Shown here one piece after another: positions 23,206 to 31,904 of a stretch of 64,000 bases of DNA. The notes under the pieces are model-generated. The model ran no database searches. It was not told the DNA's origin and was given only the letters and a program-made list of their open reading frames with translations. Each line of letters opens with the position of its first letter. Within the stretch, counting starts at the first letter, position 1. The position numbers and the translations under genes are program-made. The stretch spans positions 44,673,497-44,737,496 of the forward strand of contig OZ022346.1 of the NCBI GenBank assembly GCA_963989245.1, given 5' to 3'. The DNA comes from Nansenia antarctica. Taxonomy: Eukaryota; Chordata; Actinopteri; Argentiniformes; Microstomatidae.

Positions 23206-23440
23206 TGTAGTGCCGGAGGAAAAAGGAAAGACGTAGGCAACGTAATGATAACTGTTTAATCAAAACAACAACTTGTACTCTCAGTACAGGACCAGAAAAT
23301 GGTTACCAAAACTCGTGTATCTAAACAGGAAGGTGCAACGTTAATAATCCTCCCCTCTGCCCCTAGTGCCAGAACTGGTTCCCTCCCACTACACAACCAA
23401 CAGTAAGAGGAGAACATGAACCCATAATGTAGTCACTACA
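23206..23440 (-). repeat. 5' LTR of the gypsy element (in element orientation)
   Basis: The LTR has TG...CA ends and would carry the element promoter. Directly inside it the minus strand reads TGGTGACCCGACGTGGAT one base from the LTR, a plausible primer-binding site because it starts with TGG, complementary to a tRNA CCA end. I do not assign the tRNA. Confidence 0.92.
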
Positions 23441-24112
23441 ATTTCCTATTTATCATGTCTGTTTAGTGTATGTGTATGTCTACTAGGCTCTAGTCTACTC
23501 TAGACTATACGTCTGGGTTACATAACACGTCATGCAATTCGAGTTTATTTTTATTTAACCTTTTAAAACAGTGGAAACACACAAGACCAAGGCCTTTTGC
23601 AGGTGCCACCCTGTCCACAATATAAATATAATTTCAATAGGCCTACAATACATTAAATATACAACACAGTAACATAGAGAAACCAATACATAAAACTCGG
23701 ACCCACCAAAAATAAGGGTCTCCCTCTGTGGTCGAAATAAATCCCCGAGTTGAAATAAAGGCTTGAAATTGAAATAGAAAACCACTACATTGTTGTATTA
23801 GGAGAAACAATCACTTCCTTCACTAACACGAAATCTCATTAAATACAACCAAACATTTGCAATATGATCTTCCAATTATAACAGACGTAAAGCATTTGTT
23901 TTACATTTATTTCTCTGTGGTATTTATTTAATCACGCGAGAGGAGGAGAGGAGCGTGTAGACACTCCATGCTACCATGGAGATAAAATGTTTACAATTTA
24001 CAAATCTAAACATTATGCTACTTTATGCACCAGAACGAACCTGCATTTCTATACGATTATCACTCGCGATTACTTCAATTTATTGTATCTCTCTAAAAAC
24101 TAACAACTCAAG
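23441..24112. other. Non-coding sequence upstream of the unrecognised gene
   Basis: A/T-rich. At 23545-23790 it resembles an interspersed-repeat tail (TTTATTTTTATTTAACC reads as a reversed LINE tail). No coding exon seen; the promoter of the gene starting at 24113 should be near 24.0 kb. Confidence 0.4.
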
Positions 24113-25356
24113 ATGTTCAACCTGAGTACTGAATTGCTGCAAAGTGAGGAGGTCTGCTGGGATATAACCTACTACCATGAGCAGGTAGGCTACTTATTTT
24201 TCTTTAAAAAAAACAACAACCGTATTTTCAAATGTGTCTAACCAATATTTGCCAACTGTGTGTATCATAGTTATGGAGTAATGTCTGTCCTGTGTGATGT
24301 GTATCATAGTTATGGAGTAATGTATCTTTCCTGTGTGATACTACCTCTGCTGTATATTATTATATCATGCCCATATATCACTATTTGCACTTTTGGTTGG
24401 ATGCTAAACTGTATTTCATTATATAGTACCTGTACTCTGGCGATGACAATCAAGTTGAATCTAATTATTATCTAATCTAATCTAATCCAACCTAACCTAA
24501 CCTAACCTAACCTAACCTAACCTAATCTAACCTAATCTAATCTAATCTAATCTGTATATCCTGTAGAATTAATTAAATTAATTTTAATTTAATTTAATTT
24601 AATTTAATTTAATTAGAAGAACATGATGAAGCAGTTCTTGGTGCTCCAGAGGCGGGGAGATGCTCCTCACCACACCACTGTGGAGGACCTGAGTGACTGG
24701 CTCCGGGTCTGGCTCCGGGTCTGGCTCCGGGTCCAGGGGAACAAGAACCCCGAGAGGTGAGCACAGATACAGGCCTCAGAGACACTGTCACCACTGTGTG
24801 TACATGGAACATTCACTCTCTCATAGGATTAGTGAGAAACCCATGTGTATATACAGACACCATGAATGCCATTCACTGTCACTGTGGTAGCCAGCATACG
24901 ATCATTGTGGGAGAAGAAGAAAGAGGCAGGGAAGTTGAGTTGAGCTCTGTGTTTGATTTGAAGGCTCGGGAGGACAGCATCAGAGGAAGGGAACCACCTA
25001 GGTCACTTGGTAAGAGATTAGAAAAGCCTAGCTAGCTACTTTATGAGGAGATACTGTATATACTGTCAGTGAAGTAGCTCTTTTGCCATAAACAAAGGAT
25101 GTTTGTTTTTGTTTTCTCATTGAAGATTGTTTAATTGTACATGCATACTGTACTAGTTTTCCATGGTCGCCATGGTCACCAATGTTCTTCCTGTTTCCTG
25201 TGTCAGACGTGGCAGGTGAACAGCCGCCTGATGATGCATGAGGTCTTGCAGCAGGCTTTCAGAGAGCTGAGCGTCGACCTCGGTCAGCCCATAGACCAAC
25301 TGGGCTCTACAGACCTCTCCTACCTGTGAGTCACATTCATGCCTGCCACTCCCTCC

Positions 25357-25430
<74 letters not shown>

Positions 25431-25532
25431 CTTCTCTCTCTGTCTCTCTCTCAGTCTCTCTCTCTCTGTCCTTCTCTCTCTCAGTCTCTCTCTCTCTCTC
25501 TCTGTCCTCTCTCTCTCTCCAGCGATGTTAAC

Positions 25533-25578
<46 letters not shown>

Positions 25579-25590
25579 TGTCTCTCTGTC

Positions 25591-25627
<37 letters not shown>

Positions 25628-27419
25628 GTCTCTCTCTCAGTCCTCTCTCTCTCTCTCAGTCCTCTCTCTCTCCAGCGATGTTAACTCTCTCAGTCTCTCT
25701 CTCTCTCAGTCCTCTCTCTCTCCAGCGATGCCAACTCTCTCTCTGTCTTTGTCTGTATTATTATTTTTCCAATAGTAACCCTGAGGTGTGCGCTGCGGTC
25801 GTGCGAGCTTTGAGAAGCGTCTCCCGCTCCCTGACCTTCCAGCCCTGCTCCAGGCCGTGCTGCCCAGAGGAGGTGGTGGTAGACGTGGTGCCCAGGCTAC
25901 TCCAGGTCTTGTGGCCGCCCCCCCGGCCCTTCGGGGCCCTGAGTGACCTGGCTGTCGCCGTGGCGCGGGCCGTGCTGGAGAACCTCTCCGCTGCTCTGCC
26001 GAAGGCCCCTGCTGCCCCGCCCCCTCAGGTCCACTACTCCCGCCCCACCGGGCTCCGTATGGTCCTCTCCGTCCTCTGGAGGATCCGTGGCCTGAGCGGC
26101 AGCCCCGAGTACCTCAGGACGGCCCTGCTGGCCCGGAGCCCCACCCTGGTCGCCAGCATCGTCGGCATGGTGACAGCCAAGGTCCAGAAGCTGTTCCAGG
26201 CTCCTCCCAGCTCCGTCAGAGTCAGCTCCGCGTTCAGCTGGCTGTTGGAAGCCGAGGCGGTGTCCAGCGGCTTCAGCGCCGGTTGCCTGGTGCTGCACTC
26301 AGAGACCCTGAGGACCATCATGGGCCTGACCGTGGTCCTGATCTACGACGGGCAGCTGAAGGAGGACGTCATCGACCTGCACGACTGCCCCGTCCTGGAC
26401 GACGTGGTGAACCAGCTGGCTCTGCGCGGGGTGAAGGTAAAAACTCAGGACACATTTAACCAAGACCTCAAAAGCGATTTATTTAATCTCGCCTTTTAAA
26501 TGCCTGCTACTATTGTTGTTTTATCTCTACTGTTATTTAATCTCTATTGTCGTTTTATCTCTACTGTTATTTAATCTCTATTGTTGTTTTATCTCTCTTA
26601 TTTTATCTTCCTTGTTATCTGTGAAGCACATTGTGTCACATTGTTTGTGAGAAATGCACCGTACAAATAAAGTTTGATTCGATTTGAAGGTGTCCAAGAA
26701 GAGGGAGAAGGTCACCTGGCTCCTGGGCTCCAAGGACGTCCTGGACATGGTCACCATCGTCCACAACGGCCTCCACCAGCTCTCTGGCACCAAGCGGATC
26801 CTGCAGATCGCCGCCTCGGCCCGAGCCACCGTGCTGTCCAGACACCTGGCTCACCTGGTGGTGACGCAGCTCATGAGGCTGAAGGAGTCGATGATCTCTG
26901 AGGAAGAGGAAAGCGGTGATGAAGTCCAGGACGAGGAGAAGGAAGAGAAGAAGATTGAGGGGCAAAAACCCCGACTGAAACGCTCGGTGACCTTCTACCA
27001 GCAAAGCCAATCCTGTGAGTCCCCTGCGGGGCTAGGGCAGGGCCAATGATGAGGGACTTACCATGGTATCAGTCCCACGCAGTACTGAGGTAAGTAGCAA
27101 TCCTGCAACTGATAAGGTTTCTCATTCAATCCATCCCAGTCATCCATCATTCAAACATATGTTATGTTTAGTGAGTTGATGTTGAGATTGACACTAGTAA
27201 ATGTGAGTGGTATATTGATTGATTAGGAGATTATATCTTTTTTCTGTTTTCACCCTGACCAGCCCCCTTGGTAACCTTGGTAACCTTGAGGAGGTGGAGG
27301 AGGTATCACCTGTTCTCCAATCAGGTACATTTTAATTTACTTGTTGTCAGTGTATCATTTTAGACTGTTATCATATCAACTCAACAACTGTTTGGAATGA
27401 AATTCGAATTCTGTTGACC

Positions 27420-27468
<49 letters not shown>

Positions 27469-27490
27469 TTTCCAGGAGATGTTGTGGTGA
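24113..27490 (+). CDS. Unrecognised multi-exon gene (uncharacterised protein, about 458 aa)
   Basis: I do not recognise this protein. A phase-consistent model is 24113-24184 (MFNLSTELLQSEEV, ending YYHEQ), 24617-24756, 25224-25325, 25776-26436, 26690-27014, 27263-27324 and 27476-27490 (stop 27488-27490). The large exon is GC-rich, leucine-, alanine- and valine-rich and looks all-helical, perhaps HEAT/ARM-like (inference only). The next exon adds a lysine-rich start (VSKKREKVTWLLG) and an acidic EEEESGDE stretch. Doubts: an earlier acceptor at 25207 is out of phase with the preceding exon; the last exon gives only four codons in phase, while its other two frames are open for 30-47 codons (one Lys/Arg- and Cys-rich). 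AATAAA at 27688-27693 fits a transcript end. A 12-bp TGGCTCCGGGTC triplication lies in exon 2. No signal peptide or membrane segment is evident. Confidence 0.6.
24470..24615 (+). repeat. CCTAA / TCTAA pentamers and AATTT repeat abutting a splice acceptor
   Basis: Tandem CTAAT and CCTAA pentamers (24470-24552) are followed by AATTT pentamers (24570-24615). The last AATTT unit becomes AATTAG, whose AG is the acceptor of the exon starting at 24617. Confidence 0.85.
25357..25760 (+). repeat. (CT)n / CTCTCTGT polypyrimidine tract
   Basis: About 400 bases of CT with GT, CAGT and CCAGCGATG interruptions; the segment around CCAGCGATGTTAACTCTCT is repeated three times. It fills the intron before the 25776 exon of the unrecognised gene. 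Confidence 0.92.
26505..26689 (+). mobile_element. Interspersed repeat tail supplying a splice acceptor
   Basis: TTTTATCTCTACTGTTATTT repeats are followed by GTGAAGCACATTGTGTCACA and ACAAATAAAGTTTGATTCG, the kind of 3' tail found on fish SINE/LINE repeats. The tail ends GATTTGAAG, whose AG is the acceptor of the exon starting at 26690. Confidence 0.6.
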
Positions 27491-27687
27491 AACCTCAGAA
27501 GAAGAAGAAGAGGAGATGTTTCCTCCTCAGAGTTGTGAGAGCACTGTGCTGCTGCGTCAGCAAACAGGAAGTGAGCGACTGATCCTCGCCTGCTCCTCCC
27601 CCTCACCACAGAGGCTCTAGTATACGGACTACTGAATGAATCAACATCATCTTTTATTCATATGTTCATAGTAAATCATATTATTTC

Positions 27688-27693
27688 AATAAA
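27688..27693 (+). promoter_or_regulatory. AATAAA poly(A) signal of the unrecognised gene
   Basis: Canonical hexamer about 200 bases after the modelled stop codon. Confidence 0.6.
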
Positions 27694-27979
27694 GATTTTA
27701 AGAACATTAATTTATGCAGCCTGACCAAAAAGAAATGGCTCTTTGGGGGGGGGGGGGGGGGGGGGCGGAAGCTAGAAATAAAACAAGGTTAAATAATTTA
27801 CAACAATAAAACACTGGCAAATACAGATGCATTAAAATACTAACAGTCAGAGAGAGGGGAGAGAGAAGGAGGAGGTAGGGGTGAGGAAGAGCGGAGGTGA
27901 GGGATAGCGGGGGTAGTGGAGCAGGGGTACTTAAAATGAGGCAGTGATGGGTTATGGGATGGGTGAGAGACGGTGAATC

Positions 27980-28260
27980 AGCAGGTGCATTGATCGACTA
28001 TGGTTCGCTGCAGGATTTGTTTGAAAGCAGTGAGTGAGGTGAGGGCGGTGAGTTTGAGGGTGTTCTGTAAGGTGTTCCAGTCGTGTGCTGCAGCGAACCG
28101 GAAAGCGCTGCGACCGACAACGGTACGGGCTTTGGGGATGGTGAGTCGGACAAGTTCACTGGATCTTAGAACGATGACGGGGCGGTGAGAGAGGTGCAGA
28201 AGGGATGAGAGGTAGAAAGGTGTTCTATCTGGGTCTGAAGTCATCATTTGACTCAATTTC
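27980..28260 (-). pseudogene. LINE ORF2 C-terminal fragment
   Basis: The minus-strand frame includes LVRLTIPKARTVVGRSAFRF, then AAAHDWNTLQNTLKL and SLTAFKQIL. This is the conserved C-terminal tail of teleost L2/Rex1-type non-LTR retrotransposon ORF2 proteins. The rest of the reverse transcriptase is absent, so it is a 5'-truncated dead copy. A G-run lies at 27747-27766. Confidence 0.75.
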
Positions 28261-28719
28261 AATTTGATAAAAAACACATCTGGACTAAACATAAGTATCG
28301 TCCTGGCAACATGATTATATGTCTTGGTAAATGTTAGGTTTTTTTGTTAATCATTGCGTTGTGGGTTGCGTTGGGTAAATACACTGTCCTAAGTATATTG
28401 AAATATTAATTTGAATAAAATCAACAGATGTCCATCTGTTTGGCTAGCATGTTGGCTAGTTAGCCAGATATGTCTGCCAGTAATGTATTTGGCAGTCAGG
28501 ACAAGTCATGAACATGTCTTTTACATCTTTTTTCCTTTATTTGATAGTGGTAATTTCTCTCATGATATCAACATCGGGGGGAAGTCCTCAGGGGATCGCC
28601 CCCCCGTGTGATTAGATGTCGCAGAGAAACCAAAAGTGTAAAAAGCATCCCAGTCTCCTCAACAAAAAGGTCTGCTTCATCTCTCCTCAAAGTGGCTGTG
28701 ATGAACAATGCTCTGCCAA

Positions 28720-29132
28720 CTGGAGGGAGAGGGAGATGGAGGGGTAGAGAGAGATGGAGGGGTAGAGAGAGATGGAGGGGTAGAGAGAGGGAGATGGAGG
28801 GGTAGAGACAGGTGGAGGGGTAGAGAGAGATGGAGGGGTAGAGAGAGGGAGGGATTGGAGGGGTAGAGGGAGATGGAGGGGTAGAGAGAGGGAGATGGAG
28901 GGGTAGAGAGAGGGAGGGATTGGAGGGGTAGAGAGAGGGAGATGGAGGGGTAGAGAGAGGGAGGGATTGGAGGGGTAGAGAGAGGGAGATGGAGGGGTAG
29001 AGAGAGGGAGATGGAGGGGTAGGAGGGAGGGATTGGAGGGATAGAGAGAGGGAGATGGAGGGATTGGAGGGGTAGAGAGAGGGAGATGGAGGGATTGGAG
29101 GGGTAGAGAGAGGGAGGGATTGGAGGGGTATA
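28720..29132 (+). repeat. GGAGATGGAGGGGTAGAGAGA minisatellite
   Basis: About 400 bases of purine-only units combine GGAGATGGAGGGGTAGAGAG and GGAGGGATTGGAGGGGTAGA. One strand is almost entirely purine, favouring triplex-type structure. Confidence 0.93.
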
Positions 29133-29444
29133 GACTACCTTGACATTTGGAATCATATTTCCACATTGAAAAGGGATAATATGTATATTTGACTATTTAT
29201 TTAAAAACATTTTAATATATTAAAAAAACATTTCCCCCTTCCCGGCCCCCCCCCCCCCCCCCTGTAAAATCCTGTTCATGGGTTCGCATAACCCACGCAC
29301 CCGAGGCAAATTACGCCACTGCTACTATCTTATCATTATATATACATTCACACCCACTTTAGATGACAATCTAATAACAGAAGTCGAGTTTACAATATTG
29401 TCTGACACAAACAGGTCCAGCAATTTGGATTGTCTGTATAATCA

Positions 29445-29470
29445 ATATTATTATTATTATTATTATTATC

Positions 29471-29509
<39 letters not shown>

Positions 29510-29527
29510 AATAATAATAATAATAAT
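29445..29527 (+). repeat. (TTA)n (CAA)n (TAA)n compound microsatellite
   Basis: TTA repeats at 29448-29470, CAA repeats at 29471-29508 and TAA repeats at 29509-29527. The outer TTA and TAA arms are inverted repeats of each other. Confidence 0.92.
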
Positions 29528-29629
29528 CAATATATACCTTTTAATCTGGTCTTGCAGAGTTTTGGCTAAGAAAAACTGACAGGATTTTAGCGACATCGGA
29601 TGTGTCCCACTGTGACTACGTAGCCCCCC

Positions 29630-30215
29630 TCCTCTGATAACAACAGTCAGTGTCCCAGCTCGCCCCGCCCCCCTCCTCTGATAACAACAGTCAGTGTCCC
29701 AGCTCGCCCCGCCCCCCCTCCTCTGATAACAACAGTCAGTGTCCCAGCTCGCCCCGCCCCCTCCTCTGATAACAACAGTCAGTGTCCCAGCTCGCCCCGC
29801 CCCCTCCTCTGATAACAACAGTCAGTGTCCCAGCTCGCCCCGCCCCCTCCTCTGATAACAACAGTCAGTGTCCCAGCTCGCCCCGCCCCCCTCCTCTGAT
29901 AACAACAGTCAGTGTCCCAGCTCGCCCCGCCCCCCTCCTCTGATAACAACAGTCAGTGTCCCAGCTCGCCCCGCCCCCCTCCTCTGATAACAACAGTCAG
30001 TGTCCCAGCTCGCCCCGCCCCCCTCCTCTGATAACAACAGTCAGTGTCCCAGCTCGCCCCGCCCCCCCTCCTCTGATAACCACAGTCAGTGTCCCAGCTC
30101 GCCCCGCCCCCTCCTCTGATAACAACAGTCAATGTCCCAGCTCGCCCCGCCCCCCTCCTCTGATAACAACAGTCAGTGTCCCAGCTCGCCCCGCCCCCTC
30201 CTCTGATAACAACAG
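29630..30215 (+). promoter_or_regulatory. hcfc2: Tandem GC-box/GATA-motif minisatellite upstream of hcfc2
   Basis: Fourteen copies of CTCTGATAAC(A)ACAGTCAGTG, separated by CCCAGCTCGCCCCGCCCC, at an average period of 44 bp. Each linker holds a CCCCGCCCC GC box (Sp1/KLF-type site) and each unit a TGATAA (WGATAR-type) motif. The last unit ends about 75 bases before the hcfc2 start codon, so the array lies in the core or proximal promoter. Factor binding is inference from motif match only. Confidence 0.75.
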
Positions 30216-30288
30216 TCAGAGGCGCCAACGACTCAACCACTCAAACTAGTTTACCACACTAGCTTAGCGGCTAGGTAGCTGTTCTTCC

Positions 30289-31872
30289 ATGGCACTGACT
30301 CCTGTGGCCGTCGAAGGCCCGTTATGGAAGAAAGTCCACTCGTTCAGCGGACCGATCCCGCGGGCCAGACACGGACACCGAGCGGCGGCTATCCGGGAGC
30401 TCATTATAGTTTTCGGAGGGGGAAACGAGGGGATCGCGGAGGAACTGCACGTTTACAACACCGGTAAGCTAGCCATGTTGTTAGCTTAGCCAGTCAGCAC
30501 AGACACCTGCTTGGCCAATGGCCAAATGACTAACGTTAGCTTAGGCTAGCTACATGACATTCTCCACTCTTTCGGAGGGATTATCTCAACATCGTTTGAA
30601 TATTATATCTCGGTTAGCCGCAAAGTAGCGTAACGTTATTGAAGCCTCTGACAGTAGTAGCATCGCTAGCTACTACTCGCTATGTCCCTAGTCGGAGGGA
30701 GAGGGACTCAGGTGTGGGGCAGTGAGTGACAGTCCTAACTTTTCTATAACCGACAAAACTGTTCCAGTCTGTTATACAGACTTCTGTGTAGTTGCCACAG
30801 AGAACGAGAACAAAAGGTGATCTGTTGATTCTCATTTTTCCTATCCCACCTCTCTGTCCACACAGTGTCCAAGCAATGGTTTCTCCCGGCGGTGAGAGGG
30901 GACATTCCGCCCGGCTGTGCCGCCCATGGCTTCGCCTGCGAAGGGACGCGCATCCTGGTCTTCGGAGGCATGGTGGAGTTTGGCAAATACAGCAACAGTC
31001 TTTATGAGTTACAGGTGAGGCTTCTCTTCACATGGGGGTGTGTCTTCAGTTCAGTTCAGTTCAAGATGAATATCCCTTTATCAAACTGACTGACTGGCTT
31101 TGTCTCGATAGAATAACATTGGCGTTCATTAATAGGGATGCTAAAATGTTTCATATTTGACCGTTGTCACTTAGGCGAGCCGCTGGCTGTGGAAGAAGCT
31201 GAAACCCAGACCACCCAAGAACGCCCCGCCGCCTTGCCCCCGCCTCGGACACAGCTTCACTCTCATCGGGAACAAGTGCTACCTGTTCGGGGGGCTGGCC
31301 AATGACAGCGAGGACCCTAATGGCAATGTTCGCAGGTATCTAGCTACATAACCGGAGATGCTAACTAACTTATTAGTATTTGTTTGATATGGTTCAAAAG
31401 AATTGTTCTGTAGATTTTGGGGAATCTCACCCCTGTAATTGTCACCTCTCTTCAGGTACCTGGATGACCTCTACGAGCTGGAGCTGCAGTCTCTGTCAGG
31501 GGTGAAGGGCTGGAACGTTCCGGAGACCACGGGTGAAGGTCCCTCGGCCAGAGAGTCCCACACCTCCGTCTCTTACTGTGGGAAAGGCTCCCCCAAACTC
31601 TACATCTTCGGTGGAATGAGTGGCAACCGCCTGGGCGACCTCTGGCAGCTTGACCTGGGTAGCTTCACGTCTCTTCACGCACTGCAACTGTTTGATCCAC
31701 CACAACTGTTGTTGACAACGCCACAGTACTGTAGATCCACATAAACAATAACCTTTTTGAGAATGAAACTCTTTGTGGTTGTGGCGATGAACTGATCAAA
31801 GCAATGGAATCGTAACCCCCCCCCCCTCCTCTCACTCTTTCTCTCTCTTTCTCTTTCTCTCTCTCTCACACA

Positions 31873-31904
<32 letters not shown>

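Larger units (their letters stand above)
18911..23440 (-). mobile_element. Full-length Ty3/gypsy LTR retrotransposon
   Basis: Two 235-bp LTRs that look identical base for base (18911-19145 and 23206-23440) begin TGTAGTGCC and end CACTACA. They are flanked by a 4-bp ATTT duplication (18907-18910 and 23441-23444). Reading on the minus strand the order is LTR, primer-binding site, gag, pol (protease, RT, RNase H, integrase), purine-rich tract, LTR. Both ORFs are open and no env is present. Identical LTRs imply a recent insertion. Confidence 0.96.

Noticed and set aside
24470..24552. CCTAA repeats resembling the arthropod TTAGG telomere
   Set aside because: Short, mixed with TCTAA and AATTT units and inside a gene intron; a microsatellite, not a telomere.
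28687..29166. Proline/serine-rich open frames (SLYPSNPSLSLP) on the minus strand
   Set aside because: They translate the GGAGAGGGAGATGGAGGGG minisatellite; not a protein.
29390..30240. WDTDCCYQRRG repeat frames upstream of hcfc2
   Set aside because: Read-through of the GC-box minisatellite; unit lengths are not multiples of three and there is no start or splice support.
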